From Odontesthes bonariensis (Eukaryota > Chordata > Actinopteri > Atheriniformes > Atherinopsidae), in the NCBI RefSeq assembly GCF_027942865.1, contig NC_134522.1:9265849-9329848 (forward strand): a stretch of DNA of 64,000 nucleotides, given 5' to 3'. This document shows, in pieces, positions 36,301 to 48,706 of this stretch; position 1 is the stretch's first letter; each line of letters opens with the position of its first letter. Below the pieces are notes generated by a model that saw nothing but the letters and a program-made list of their open reading frames with translations, did not search any database and was not told the origin of the DNA. The translations under genes and the position numbers were made by a program.

Positions 36301-39300
36301 TCTGGGCGGTGTGCAGCCTCTGGGCGGTGTGCAGCCTCTGGGCGATGTGCAGCCTCTGGGCAGAGTTAGTTTCATACTGGCGATGTGCAGCCTCTGGGCA
36401 GAGTTAGTTTCATACTGGGACAGCAGCCAGCTCTGGGCGGTGTGCAGCCTCTGGGCGGTGTGCAGCCTCTGGGCGATGTGCAGCCTCTGGGCGGTGTGCA
36501 GCCTCTGGGCGACGTGCAGCCTCTGTGCTCCTTGACACTCGTGAACCTGACACAGTAAAGCTCAGAGTGTTCTGAACGTGAATCCTAACTATGAAAATTG
36601 CAGAAATAGTATAGTAAATACACATAATTGTACATGTCTCTGCTTCCTTTCTGCAGGATTTTGATCCTCGGAGGATCCGGGGGAGTGGGAACATTTGTAA
36701 TACAGGTATGCATGAAAGGGTGAATAATGATCCCCAAGCTGTTTATTTGATTTATTATGATCACATATTTCTGCTGCATCGCTTCACATGTGCCAGCAGC
36801 AGCTGTGTCTAATCTTTCATATATTTTCTCTTATTAGTCAGATTGGCATGTAAAACTTTCTTCATATTTTGAACCAGCCTTCCAAGTGCATGGCCTCCCT
36901 CTGCTGTGTATGCACTGATGCATGAAACAGACAATGAAATTCTGACTGGACAACAGGCAGAAAATATTAATATACAATTCAAGACCGAGTGAAGACATGC
37001 TATTATGTTGATATTGACATACATTACATCACCTAATTGAATACTCATTTGTAGGAGTGTAGATTCCAACAGGGCTGTCTTGGCCTCCTCCATTTGACAC
37101 AGAGCCTCGCACAGTCCCTCTCCTCACAACAGTTAACACTGAGCTGGCTGCTGTCCCAGTATGAAACTAACTCAACATTGTTTTTACTGTGTAAGAGGTT
37201 CAAACTGTGACCACTTTAGTTAATGCATGCCCATTATCTCCTTTAGATGTTTGAAGTTTGCTGACTTGACCATACATTTTCATCATTAGTCAGTCGATGA
37301 AGCACAACAGCTTGATACATAAACTTTTAAAAGCAGGAATCAACTAATTAGTCAGCAGAAGACACTGAGATGGCAATAGAAAACAATGCATACCAACACA
37401 TTGTAAAGCCAGAGCTGCAGAGCTGCTCTGCTGTCAGGAAGTCAATATCTGAATTAAGAAACAACAAGAGTTTTTAGGTCACTGGAAGTGACACTGATGT
37501 GTCAGCCACTAAACTCAACACATTGTTTTTTTTATTTCCACTTAACACCATTGAGATAACCCTACACAAATAACAAACCTCTAGTTTATATTGATCCCTC
37601 TGTATTAAAAGATAATTTAGCTTGAGGATATTTTTCTTAAAGAACAACTTTATTCTGTTACATTTTCCCTTTAAAATTAAACTGAAGTTTGGTCATTTCT
37701 GTAAATTTTCCATTTGCAACCAAATCATTTATTTATCAGTAATGTTGGAAAGATAAAAAACAAACATGGAAAATGGTATAGAGCATCACGTAAATGCTGA
37801 CAGTTTGGGAAAAACATTGAGTGTGTTAGCTTTAAAGAGACTAGAAACAAGAATGTGGTTCCAGAATAGCTCTCAAATTAATTTGCGTTAGACATGTTTT
37901 AGAAAAAGTTTACTGAGATTTAAGGAGCACATCAGACATAAAAAAAGATGCTTCCTCAAACACCCAAGAAGAACAGGAAATATTAAGTCTGTAACGTTTG
38001 ATCTCATTAATTTAGGATTTTATGTGTTTTCCTGCTTACAATAACAAACACGTGAGCGTAGTGAGGAGACACCTGATACAAGTGACACCTTATCAGAACG
38101 GAGGTGCTCATATCTGAGGATTGAACTTGTGTCCAGATGCTGAAGGGGTGGGGCGGCCATGTGACCGTCACCTGCTCCCAGAATGCCGAGCGGTTTGTAC
38201 AGGGACTTGGAGCTGACCACGTGGTGGACTACACAGCTGGACCTGTTGAAGAACCACTCAGCAAGCTGGAGAAGTAAGAAGATCCCACACACAAGCAGAG
38301 AGCTCACTGCTGTTGCATTAGGCTCGTTACTGTGAGCAAGCTGAGACCTCCAATTCTTTAACAAAGTTAACTGCACATTTTCTTTTCTTTTATATCCACT
38401 CACTCCACTCATCTGTCTCTGCTTGTATCTGTTGTACCCTCAAGGTTTGACTTGATCCTGGATAATGTAGGAGGGGACACAGAGCGTTGGGCGCTGGGCC
38501 TGCTTAAGCCTTGGTGTGGAGCCAAGTACGTCACCCTTGTAACCCCCTTCATGCAGAACACTGACACGCTGGGTGTAGCGGACGGCATGATGCAGACTGC
38601 AGCTACAGTGGCCACCAAAGCCCTCAAGGTAATCCCATCACTATGTCACGGATGCACTTTGATTACACACGTTATTGAAATGTAGGACTTTACTGAAGTC
38701 GTGATGTCACTTTACCCTGAACTGAGTCAAATGCAACAGGATGTGATTGCATTGTCTGGTTTGCAGAGATATTAATGGAATGAGAACTCTACACAATGTC
38801 AAAGTTCACCTGTGCATTTACTGTAGAGGTAATGACTGCCATCCCTATCAGCAATTATTGTGGAAATGTGCTTGTTTTCTTACGGCAGTCTTTAATATGT
38901 TTCATTGGACACGCACCAGACTAAAGTTCCAGCATCACCTCCTTGTCCAGTGCAGATTTTGTCATTGGATATCAATTTCATCCAATCATCCAATCATCCA
39001 CTGTCCATGGATACTTCTCTTTGGCCCATTGTAACCTTGTCTTCTGAGATATCAATGATGGTTTATGTTTGGTTTTCTTGATGGAAATCCTTCAGCTGGT
39101 TTCATATAGTTCAGTCATAAACATTGACTCACGTTTTTCATCATTATGTTGAACATTTTTATTTTCAGGTATCTTGCTTTAACTTTTCTTTCCTGACCCT
39201 TTTAATAACTTCCCGTATGCTTCCTTTTTACAACCTTCCCATTTTGTTTGTACTTGCTCCAAATGTTGAACACATGTGAACCCATTGCACGCTGCCGCAT

Positions 39301-42300
39301 TTACTTTTTATCATCATGGACTTTTTCACTTCTCTCTCTGCAACTTTCTGCAATATATTGAAAATGCTTGTTTTGAGGAGAGGCTTTAAAAAAATCTATT
39401 AAGGTTCTAAATTCAAGGAACAGCAGGTGGTGTTAAACTTCAGGTGAGAAATTCTCAGAAATTTTCCAGAAATTTCTAGAAGGCAAAAAGGTGTCTGACA
39501 GTTCACAGTTACAGTCACTGTCATGCTGCAACAATGCAATTTGTCATGAGATGCTAGATTTGGCTGCATACTTCCTGGGCAGCAGCAAATGCAAAGTCAA
39601 AGGCAGGCTGGGAAACATGCAAAGAAAAAAAGAGGACAAACAAAAATATGTTTGGTAATCTGGTTTGAAGATCAGATAGCAAACTGAGAGATCCCCCTCA
39701 GTCATGAAGCTGTTTGTTGCCAAAGCATTTGGCAACTGTCCTGTCACTAAGGCTGCGGTGTTATTTTTGCCAACAGTGCCAGATTTCCTGAACTAACGAT
39801 GTCATTAATTTAGGTAAATCACGCAAATCATGACAAAATATAGCTCCATTTACCACAGATGTACACACTGAAGAAAGTGCAATGCTCTTAGTTTGCCCTA
39901 AAAAAATATTTTGTCCAATTTTTTTTTTGTGGTGAACCTCGTGCAGAGCAGAGTTTGCATACCTGTTTGCATCTGTTACCACCTTCTCTTCTCGATCACA
40001 CCGCACTATCCACAGCAAGGACTTGTGCAAGCGTGAGTTGCTGCTCTTTGCATTGAGTTGATATGTGCAGCAAGAATTATCTGAAGAAAAATCATTGGTG
40101 ACATAGAATAGTCTAAATCAGTAAATTTAATCACTGCTATGCAACAAGACTGTATATATATCAGTGCTTGGTAGATGAGTACAGATGATGTACTGTGCAG
40201 GTTTAATCTTCCTGTCGTAGCCTTTTTAAATTTCTTTAGGAATTACATTTAAATCTGAGCTTAATTAACTCTGATGGAGATGTATAATGGCTGTGTTAGG
40301 TTCTATGTGGAGCCTCAGATCACCAGCTCCTCTGGTGCAGACAGACCTGGGAATCTTTGTCTACTTTTTCTGCAAAAGAAACAGTCAACAGCTTGGTTGT
40401 GTTGAGTGGTTAGTTGTTCTCTGGAACCAGCTTTAATAGTCATTTCATCGTCATTGTGTGTAATCTAACAGTTCATGTTGGTGTACTCTGTAAACTTCAC
40501 TGTAGGGCTCTTTTTGTGTACTTTTTTTAATGTTTGTGAGGAAGAACACAAAAAAGCGAGCTAACTGAATCAAAAAGTTAAAAGACTTCCTGCTAACACC
40601 TCAGTCATAGCAACCACAACCTGCCACGAACCCTCAGTGGATCATTTTTGAGCAATTTCTTTTGTAGTTTTTCAGGATTCTAACTTGTTTTAAAGCAATC
40701 AAGTTTTAATTCTATTGATAACCCATAAATCACATGGATCCCCTAAACAGGGGGAAGACTCGTAACAACTAAAAGGTCCTGTTGGTCTTTTCATTAGATT
40801 TACTTGTGATTTTACATTGCAAATTTCTTTCATTTCTCTTATGATGAACTAAACCTAAACCTCGTGTGTGTGAGAGAAATGTGTCTGTTAACCCGGGACG
40901 GCCCCTAAGAAGCCAGTCATTTTTCTTAATTGTGAAGCGATGTGTTAAAACTGAGGGGTTTGCCCCTGAGGTTTACTAAATGACACAAAGCAGACTTATT
41001 GTGTCTGAATCTGTGTGTGTGCGTGCATACACTGAGGGTCTTCAATTCCTTTCCACTTTATAAAGAAACTTTCCATTGTCTTTCTTTAAGAAGAAAGGGT
41101 TGCATATAGGATTGTGCGTCGCGTAGAGTAACGTCTGTTTACAAAGAAATGGCCATGTGGCCCATATGCTTGGCTAAAAATCCTGTGAACCCCCAATAGA
41201 TTTGTCAATCTCTTTTTTTTTTCTCTTTTTTTTTTAACTTGGTCACACCTTGTGCCTTTAAAAACAAGGTGATGTGCGCTCCCACAGCAAAGATTGATGC
41301 ATAACAGTATTGTTTGCCATCATCTCCCACGCTATTTCTATAATCAGGCCTACAAATTGTGACTAATTGTTAGGACTGATGCGTCTGTAATAATTCTTTT
41401 CACTCGCTCAAACACAGTTTCAATGCCGATGACTGGAAGTTGTGAAAGAGTTTTCTCACCCGTTGGGCGTCACTGCAGTTGATGGAGAGATCTATTTATT
41501 GCAGACTAATTGCACTTATGAGAGAAAGGGGTGGCATTACAACCAAGAAGCAAAATTGATGCCTCACATTTCCTCACACAAACACTGCAAATATTCAGTA
41601 GGAGCAAAACTGGAGCGCAGACTTCTGGTGTGGCTGTCACGGTGCCCTCATTTCCAAATAGGATTGGAGGAAACGTGTTTGGTTACTCCTTAACACCAAA
41701 ACAAAATCCCTACGGTGTCTACATGCACACACTCATAAGGTCAAACTGAAGAAAAGAATGAGTGGCCTCATTTCTCCTTCTGTCTGGATGGAAATGGAAA
41801 TGGCTGCCTTCTCCACAGTCACATGACACACATTAGATTCTGGGTATAGACTGGTTAATTAAAAGTCCCAGAACTATATTCCCATCACTCGTCACTTCTT
41901 AGCCTAAGCAAACTAAAGATCACTTAGATTTCATCTGTTTCTAGTGATTTGCTTTAAAGCTGCTAAAAAAAAAAAAAACTGTTTACATACATACAACCAT
42001 TCTCTGGAAAGCCAAACCTATATTACTTTACATTGTAGCTGTTTTACTTGTGAAATTACATTTAAGATGGGATCCATCATGCTCCCAGCTGCACATTTGC
42101 AGCTAAAACACAAAAGTTTGCACCAATCAGCATCCTGCATGGCTTTTACGGGTGTGGCGTGACGATGGACAACAGTGGCTGTTGATCATCTACACGAACA
42201 AGATAATTAGAAGCTATGCTAATGGTACGAAATGATACAGACAGGGTTTAACTATTAAGGTCACACAATGTCACAGGATACACAGTGTTTTTTTTTTTTC

Positions 42301-44312
42301 ATCCTATCACACACGTTCACACACCGATGGACGCATCAGAGGCAACGTGGGGTTTAGTGTCTTGGCTTAGGACATTTCCACATGTGGTCCAGGGATTTCA
42401 GGACTCAAACCACCGACCTTCCAACATATACTTTTTTATTTTGTCTTTTATTTACGTAGCATCTGGGACAGACTACGTATGGATGTGAATGCATGAAAAG
42501 ATGAATAGAATGAATGAAATGATCTGAGGCAACCAAACAAAATGAATCCAATATTTTGTTGGGATATTATGGGGCAAAAAATGTGACACGTACAGGACAA
42601 AACTTCTCAGATGGAGATCTAGTTTCTGAGCAGTCTACTCTTCTTCAAAGTCTAATTTTGTTTCATCGATCTGATTAGTTGTTTGGTTGTGATGACATAA
42701 AGGGTCGATTCCTCCAATCATCTGCTAAGTTTTTAAATCTTTTTCTTAAATGCATGTATGTAACAAGCCATGTAGCGTGCTAGGCCGACCTAAGAAGTCA
42801 AATATTGATTGATATAGAATCCTCAACCTTTTATTTATATGGAAAAGAGAATCTTCAGTTTTACTCTTCATGCATTTTCTGTCTTCTTGTTTGTTTTCTG
42901 CAGCATCTCATCAAAGGAGTTCACTACCGTTGGGGATTCTTTGTACCGAGCGGTCCTGCGCTGGATGAAGTAAGAGACATGGTGGATGCAGGACAGGTAT
43001 GACGCTAGATCCAGCCTCTCTAAACTGTCCGGCGACTGCGAGTGAGGACGCACTGGCATATGTTTCCTTATATGTTAATTAATGTGCGCACACAGTATTT
43101 TAATCAAATTAATGAATGAAGAAAAATATTTGGACTCAATCCTTTTCAGTCTACGTCACTTGAGAATGTTCCTACTTTAAAATGCAGGTTGCAGGTTATG
43201 TGGAAATGTCAGAATGTAAACCGTACTGACTGAGGTTTTTAACCTACAAGTTGCATTCATTCATTCATTTATTCATTTTCCATACCCACTTCTTCCTATT
43301 TAGGATGGTGAGGGGCTGGCGAGAGGTTGCCAGTTTATCTCAGGGCCAACACGAAGACAAACAACTATGCATGTTCATGCTCATTCGTGCGGTCAATTTA
43401 GAATTACCCTAACATGCATGTTTTTGGACTGCAGAAAGAAGCTAGTCCGTCTCACTCAATTCATCTATCCATCCCAATCCAATTCAGTTTAATCCAATCT
43501 CAATCAAATTAAAGGTTCATCATTTTATTTTAAGGATAAATGTAAATACATTTGAAGTCTTTTGATGTTAAAAAACACATGATTTCCCTCACTGTACTTT
43601 GCGTTTCACACTTGTCTCTGAAATGCTCAGTTTGTAGCTGCAGTGTCTTTAAGGTCCACTTACTGAAATGACAGGTCTGCTGTGATTGGTCAGCTGTCTG
43701 ATCCAAGCGTGAGACAGCTTCCCATATTCATTTGGGGTGTCCAAAACAAGATGCTCTATGCAGGGATTATGCTAATGGTTTCCAAGGCGATGACATAAGG
43801 AAGCTAAATGAGGCATATCAAGCAGCTCAGGAGCAACGACATCTTTGGGCTTTATAATTTTGGCAATATTTTCCAGTTACAAAAACTGTAACAGACTGAG
43901 GGAAATAAGAAGAGCCAAAAAGCATAATATTACCTCTTTAACCTATTAAGACCTGTTACAACAGATGCAGTTTCCATATCTAGAGGGCAACAAGTAGGGA
44001 AGTAGGTTTCTTGTCTTACAAGAAAATATCTTGCATAACAGGCAGTTGACACTATGACCATATGACAGCTGTAACGTAACTTCTGTTATTAAAGGATATT
44101 ACATCAGCTGCCTTCCTTCCTAAGTGATATTGATGCTCATAGAAGACATGTGTGACCTCTGCTCTAAACTTTTTCTTTCTGCTTCCTGTCAGATCCAGGC
44201 CGTGGTGGAGGAGACCTTCCGCTTTTCACAGGTTCCTCAGGCCTTTGAGAAGGTGGAGAAAGGTCATGCTCGAGGGAAGACTGTAGTCCAGATCAGCCAA
44301 GACGGGGAATAA
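33386..44312 (+). CDS. rtn4ip1: Reticulon-4-interacting protein 1, mitochondrial NADPH oxidoreductase, complete
   Basis: Exons: 33386-33668, 33872-34023, 35620-35688, 36022-36146, 36657-36705, 38137-38273, 38445-38628, 42904-42996, 44193-44312. They total 1,212 nt and 403 aa (human about 396). The N-terminus ([18 protein letters not shown]) is a basic amphipathic mitochondrial presequence. The GroES-like domain includes [17 protein letters not shown] and [14 protein letters not shown]. The Rossmann fold carries [16 protein letters not shown] (211-226), so nucleotide binding should be intact. The protein belongs to the medium-chain quinone-reductase-like family. In established work it supports coenzyme Q synthesis and the respiratory chain (human OPA10). 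No disrupted exon is seen. The gene is convergent with crybg1. Confidence 0.97.
34752..35073 (+). mobile_element. Non-LTR retrotransposon C-terminal coding remnant
   Basis: The plus strand encodes [20 protein letters not shown], then [15 protein letters not shown] and [20 protein letters not shown]. This is the C-terminal tail of an abundant fish non-LTR reverse transcriptase, ending in [14 protein letters not shown]. It is missing the RT domain. It lies in rtn4ip1 intron 2. Confidence 0.75.
35126..35250 (-). mobile_element. Tc1-like transposase C-terminal remnant
   Basis: GACAAGCTTTCTTGTCATTT then CCAGGCTTCTTGAAGAACAT and AAAGCTCTTCTTTGGATGTT is the complement of the C-terminal coding end of the same Tc1 family seen at 22960-23225. 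It is adjacent to the LINE remnant in rtn4ip1 intron 2. Confidence 0.65.
36251..36526. repeat. 18-bp minisatellite in rtn4ip1 intron 4
   Basis: Units of GCCTCTGGGCGATGTGCA and the GGT variant repeat with one shortened unit (at 36287). The array is interrupted twice by GAGTTAGTTTCATACTGG segments at about 36363 and 36401. ORFs across it (repeats of CSLWAV on plus and AAHRPE on minus) are by-products of the repeat length being a multiple of three. Confidence 0.9.
37141..37173. repeat. 33-bp inverted copy of a minisatellite segment
   Basis: GAGCTGGCTGCTGTCCCAGT followed by ATGAAACTAACTC is the exact reverse complement of 36401-36433 inside the minisatellite. All 33 positions match. Confidence 0.9.
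39464..39481. promoter_or_regulatory. Four-unit heat-shock-element-like site
   Basis: TTCCAGAAATTTCTAGAA reads TTC-nn-GAA-nn-TTC-nn-GAA, a perfect array of four inverted HSF1 half-sites. The upstream 20 bp (AGAAATTCTCAGAAATT) are similar but out of spacing, so it may have arisen by local tandem slippage. Confidence 0.4.
42276..42430. repeat. Dispersed fish repeat fragment
   Basis: GAGGCAACGTGGGGTTTAGT then CTTGGCTTAGGACATTTCCA, CATGTGGTCCAGGGATTTCA and AACCACCGACCTTCC follow the order of a very common teleost interspersed repeat of unknown origin. It lies in the last 700 bp of the long rtn4ip1 intron. Confidence 0.5.
43257..43445 (+). mobile_element. RTE-like retrotransposon 3' fragment
   Basis: It starts with ATTC repeats and runs through GGGCTGGCGAGAGGTTGCCA, TCTCAGGGCCAACACGAAGA and TGCATGTTTTTGGACTGCAG. 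This is the same family as the pieces at 12073 and 31478. It lies in the last rtn4ip1 intron. Confidence 0.65.
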
Positions 44313-44544
44313 TTTACTGCACTGACTCTTAAAGAGTAGGCTCAATTAACAATGACAACAAACTGATTGAAAATAAGTGGGAAGCTGCTGGCAAAGTAAG
44401 GTAGATTAAACATGGTTACTCCACCTGTTGCCTCTGCAGTGTGTGGCTTTTCTCCTTTTTTGCTGCTGAAAATGTATGCACACAATGTAAGCAACACAGA
44501 TGCAATCGTTTGCTTTCCGTTGTTTGGCAATTTGGCTGGATGAA

Positions 44545-44550
44545 AATAAA
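44545..44550 (+). promoter_or_regulatory. Candidate poly(A) signal of rtn4ip1
   Basis: AATAAA lies 233 nt after the rtn4ip1 stop and is the first canonical signal downstream. Confidence 0.6.
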
Positions 44551-45099
44551 AAAAGGTTTCATAAAAGGAAGTTCAGTGTCAGTTTATCACACCTTTAGTT
44601 TAGAACATGATGAAGGCACTTTAACCTGAACAGAATGTTGTATTTTCATCTTGCTCCACCTTGGAAAAACAAGTGTAATGCTGCATCCAGTACTTACAGA
44701 AAGTGTTTCACATTTTAAACATCACTCACTGCTCTTTCTCCAGTTACAAATGTGCGCCTGCCCACTACTGAACCAGCACAGAGGCAGGTCACATGTGAGT
44801 GATCGAGCTTTGAACTAATATCGTTTGATACAATGTCAGCTAACGATAGATTTGATAACCTCCGGTGGCTGCAGCCTCTGTTTGGTTTCACATATCCAAC
44901 ATCTTAGAACAAGCTTGACTGGATACAGTTTGATTTTGATTTGTATTTGACCGCAGGCAGTATGAACCCAAGATATTTATTATATTGCCTCGTCATTTTC
45001 ATTTAATTTCCATTTCAGGGCTGCAGCTCATTCCAAAAAATGTTGGGATGGAGGCCTTTTAAGGCTAGTAAAGAGGTTAAAAAAAAAAGTTAGAATTTT

Positions 45100-45640
45100 A
45101 AATTAGATAAGTTTAAATAGGTCGTTAACAGGTGATTGTAATCATGATTTGGTGTAAAAGTCTTTAAGGAGCAAAGATGGGCAGGTGATCTCCAGATGGT
45201 CAAAAAATGTGTGAGGAAATCATTTAACTGATTAAAAGCAATGTTCCTTAAAGAAAGATTGGAAGGGATTTGCATTTTTCTCCCTCTACAGTGCCGAATT
45301 TTGTCAAACCGTTCAAGGAATTTGGAGGATTTTCACTGTGTAAAGGACGAGGGAGCAAGCCTAAGCTGGACACCTGTGATCTCTGATCTCTCAGATGGCT
45401 CTGCATCAAGACCCATCATTCATCAATAGCTGATACAACCACATGACAGCGGACTAATGTGGGAGACCAAGCACTACGGTACAGAGTTCCATTCACAAAT
45501 GCCACGTCAGACTTTCCTGTGCAGAAAAGAAGCCTTATGTTAACTTTGTCGAGAGGCGTCATTGACTTCTCTGGGCTCTGAGATGGGTCATCACACTGTG
45601 GAAATGTGTCATGGTAAAGGAATCCATGTTCCACATCCCC
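45100..45640 (+). mobile_element. Decayed Tc1/mariner-like transposon
   Basis: The sequence follows a fish Tc1-like transposase gene: GATGGGCAGGTGATCTCCAG, then CAATGTTCCTTAAAGAAAGA, CTCTACAGTGCCGAATTTTG and AGCAAGCCTAAGCTGGACAC. Later come GCCTTATGTTAACTTTG and GACTTCTCTGGGCTCTGAG. Many frameshifts and stops break it. It is a different family from the copies at 5690 and 22960. Confidence 0.65.
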
Positions 45641-47569
45641 TTTGAATGAATGGAGTCTTTATTGGTTTAACCTTGGTCTTTATTGTGTTCATTGCTTTTG
45701 TGTGGTTTGTATTTGCCTTGTGTTAAATATTGACAAAATCTTAAAAGAAAAATCTCTGATGATGTTATATACTTTGGCAAAGTTGTCTGGTCCTCGAGCT
45801 GAAAAACTACCCTAAACCCAAAAAGTTGGGGATAGTTTTGGATCATGGCAGCATAAAACCGATATATTCTCTTTTTATCTGACCATGTAATTAATAAGAT
45901 ACATTTAGCAAGAAGTGGCGTCCTGTTTGGTCCGTTTCCATGGACACCTTGCCATGTAGTGTCCGGTGGACGGTCTGTCTAAAAGGGTTGTTACCCGAAG
46001 CTGACCTTTATGGTCATCCTTGCACCTCAGATTATCCTCTAAAAAGAGGAAGACATTAAGTTTACAGAGGACAACGTCGGGCATCCAGCAAATACAACTT
46101 GGAATTCAACACCACTGGACAGAAGATAATAATAAAGTTCAACCTCAAATAAAGCTTACCAGAGAAATATTAACATTTTTGACACTCCCAGAAAGATTAG
46201 TGCCCTGAACTACATCTGAAATCCACCTAAGCAATTATTTACAGGAGTGGAAGCCTCCAACCTTAAAGATCAAAACCCCAGAGGAGATGTGGAAAAACTT
46301 GTATCATATACTTGTATCAAATATCAGAACCATTTGGGTCATATGTAATAATATAATAAGACTTGATGAATAATGAAGTTGTAGCCATGACGGAAGACAC
46401 TGCTTTAAATGTAGATGTTGCTGTAAAGAAGCTAAGAATTTTAAACCATGGATGCGTCCATATATTTGAAAGCAAAGAAGATCTAAGCAATTTGTAAAGA
46501 TAGTCAAAAGTGCCCAAAGATGCTTTTTTTTTCAGGTTATATCACATAATCTGACCTATTTGGACACATTTCTGTCATCTTGAACTTCGTTCAATGTTAT
46601 GAATGGGCACCGGGTTGATTGGCATGTCAGTAAGCAACGTGCCGATTGGCTATTCATGCAGCCGTCAAAACGTGGTCAAAATTCGTACTTGTAACTTGAG
46701 TTTTGTAAACTTGTAACTTAAGGCTCGCACTTGAACGTGGGAAATTTGTGTGTCCGTCGGATTTAGTTTTGCACATGCACAAAATATTCCCACAGATACA
46801 AATATGTTTTACACATACACAAACAATTTTTGGGACTCCAAAACTTTGTTACACATGCCAAACTATTTTTACAACTTCATCATTGTGCAAGTGCAAAATC
46901 TTTCTGACCCTTATTTGATCCCATACAGATGCTTCCAGCTGCAGCTCTCACCAGCACCGAAGCACGAGAACACAGCAGTGAAAATCACAGTTTTATTTGA
47001 ATGTACAACAGTTTTCTTAAATATGTACACTCTGTGGGGCAGCATCGTTATTGCAGCTCTGTTTTTAAAATTAGAATCAATCTGTACATTTGATGCTTCT
47101 GTACAACCAAAAGCAGTGAATCGCATTTTGTGTTAAAACCCCTAAAAAGTTCTAAAAAGATAACAAAACTTTACAACAGATCATTTTCAGCAACAAAAGA
47201 AATCATCTTTGGAGTGTAGGCATGACAGACTTCTTTCGGTAGTAGTGGAAACATTGTGTACATTTGTATTTTCTAACATGAACATCTGCAAACAGAACAT
47301 GTAATAAAGTACTGTAAGGTAAGGTAAGGTAAGGACAGGTACGCAGCATTGAAACAGGGCAGAGTTTCCACTACTTGCACTGAAAACATGGAGTCTTTGG
47401 AGTGTCTGAAGTGGCTAAAACAAGGCAACATGTTATGTAAAAGAAAATGTTATTGCATCATACGCTCCGAGGGATGTTTCTAGGCTGGTTTTTGGTTATG
47501 AAACAGTAAACAGATGCCCTCCTAAAAAATAGTAAACAACTTAAAACATCCACGAAAGAGAACCTCTCT

Positions 47570-48301
47570 GTGGCGTGGCCAATCTCGTCCTCGCTGAAAC
47601 AACCCAGGCAACTTATTGAAAGTGGCGCTCTCTTCAGTCTGATTAATGACATAGCTGTCTTCATCAGGGAATCCTATCAGAGGGTCAATCTTCGGGAGAA
47701 AACCAAGCAGGAAGAGACAAGACACAGGCGCCTCAGCCCAATTGGTGAGACACGATGGTGGGCAAAGCATGAAGCTCTGAAGAAAATCTTAGGGCATTTT
47801 GGGAAGCCAGAGGATGGGCTCTTCAGAACTGTGAAGGCGGCCACAGACTCATTTGTTAAATGGGCAAATGAGAAACTGGAGGAGAGGGAGGAAAACACAG
47901 ATGTGGAGGTGGAGGCTGCACTGCCTGAGAAGAGGGCCAAAAAAAGAAAGCGCATGGCTGGAGAGATGGCAGACGATGAGCTCCCACTGGAGGCTGGCAA
48001 GTTGTACGAGGTGAAGGTGCACAACCCCATCCTGGACGTGGCTATAGAGGCAATACACAGGCGATTCCTCACACATGGCACCCTAATTGCTGACTTGGCA
48101 TGGCTGGAGCCCAGGAGGTTTGATCAGGTCAGAGCTTTTACTCTTCCGGGCGATGCACTTAAAAATCTTAGCATGTGTCTCCTAAAATTTGACTCCAGGG
48201 CTACAGCCAATAATCTACAGTCGAAACTGAAAAGTTTTGCCGCACAGTGGGACAGGCTGAAGGAGTCCCATGTGGATGAATACCATAAGACGCTGATTTG
48301 A
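47570..48301 (+). pseudogene. hAT-type transposase-derived ORF, 5' and 3' truncated
   Basis: An open frame of about 243 codons, beginning without a convincing ATG (the first in-frame codon used is GTG) and ending at TGA 48299-48301. It contains FIRESYQRVNLREK then RRLSPIGETRWWAKHEALKK, which resembles the segment before and around the conserved 'L..TRW..R..A' of hAT-superfamily transposases. It is followed by an acidic/basic linker (EREENTDVEVEAALPEKRAK). The zinc-finger N-terminus and the C-terminal dimerisation domain are absent. A long uninterrupted frame in otherwise decayed surroundings suggests a recent insertion. A host function is not supported. Confidence 0.5.
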
Positions 48302-48652
48302 AACACTCATAGTGGATCAGATTAAATTAAACTCTGTCCTCGCACAAAGTACATTGCAAAGAAAACATAAGGCAGTATCTACCTTTAGTGCACATGAGAT
48401 CTTATATTAGAATCACTGTAATCTAGAATTAAAACATATTAGATTTGAGCACGCATTTACTGTGTCACTGTCTTAGAACGTTTTTGTAGAGTAGAAATAC
48501 ATTACTATGATCACCTGTGTTATTTTTCTCACATTTCTATCTTTCTTCTGTATTTTCATCTTTTGAAGGTTCCCATGTTTAAGGAGTGCTGGGTGTTGCT
48601 GCTGAGAAAAGGCAGGATGGGACAGCATCAGCATCTCTCTCACTTGTTGGTT

Positions 48653-48656
<4 letters not shown>

Positions 48657-48705
<49 letters not shown>
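48657..48705. repeat. (TG)n microsatellite
   Basis: About 24 uninterrupted TG units. It lies between the hAT-derived ORF and the end of crybg1. Confidence 0.95.

Positions 48706-48706
<1 letters not shown>

Larger units (their letters stand above)
38629..42903. other. Longest rtn4ip1 intron (4.3 kb)
   Basis: No coding exon or intact mobile element was recognised apart from the heat-shock-element-like site at 39464-39481 and the dispersed repeat near 42.3 kb. The rest is AT-rich with short unsupported ORFs. Confidence 0.65.

Noticed and set aside
36132-36694. Repetitive ORFs across the 18-bp minisatellite (CSLWAV and AAHRPE repeats) as a tandem-repeat protein
   Set aside because: A repeat unit divisible by three opens all frames automatically. 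The region is inside an rtn4ip1 intron and lacks an exon signal.
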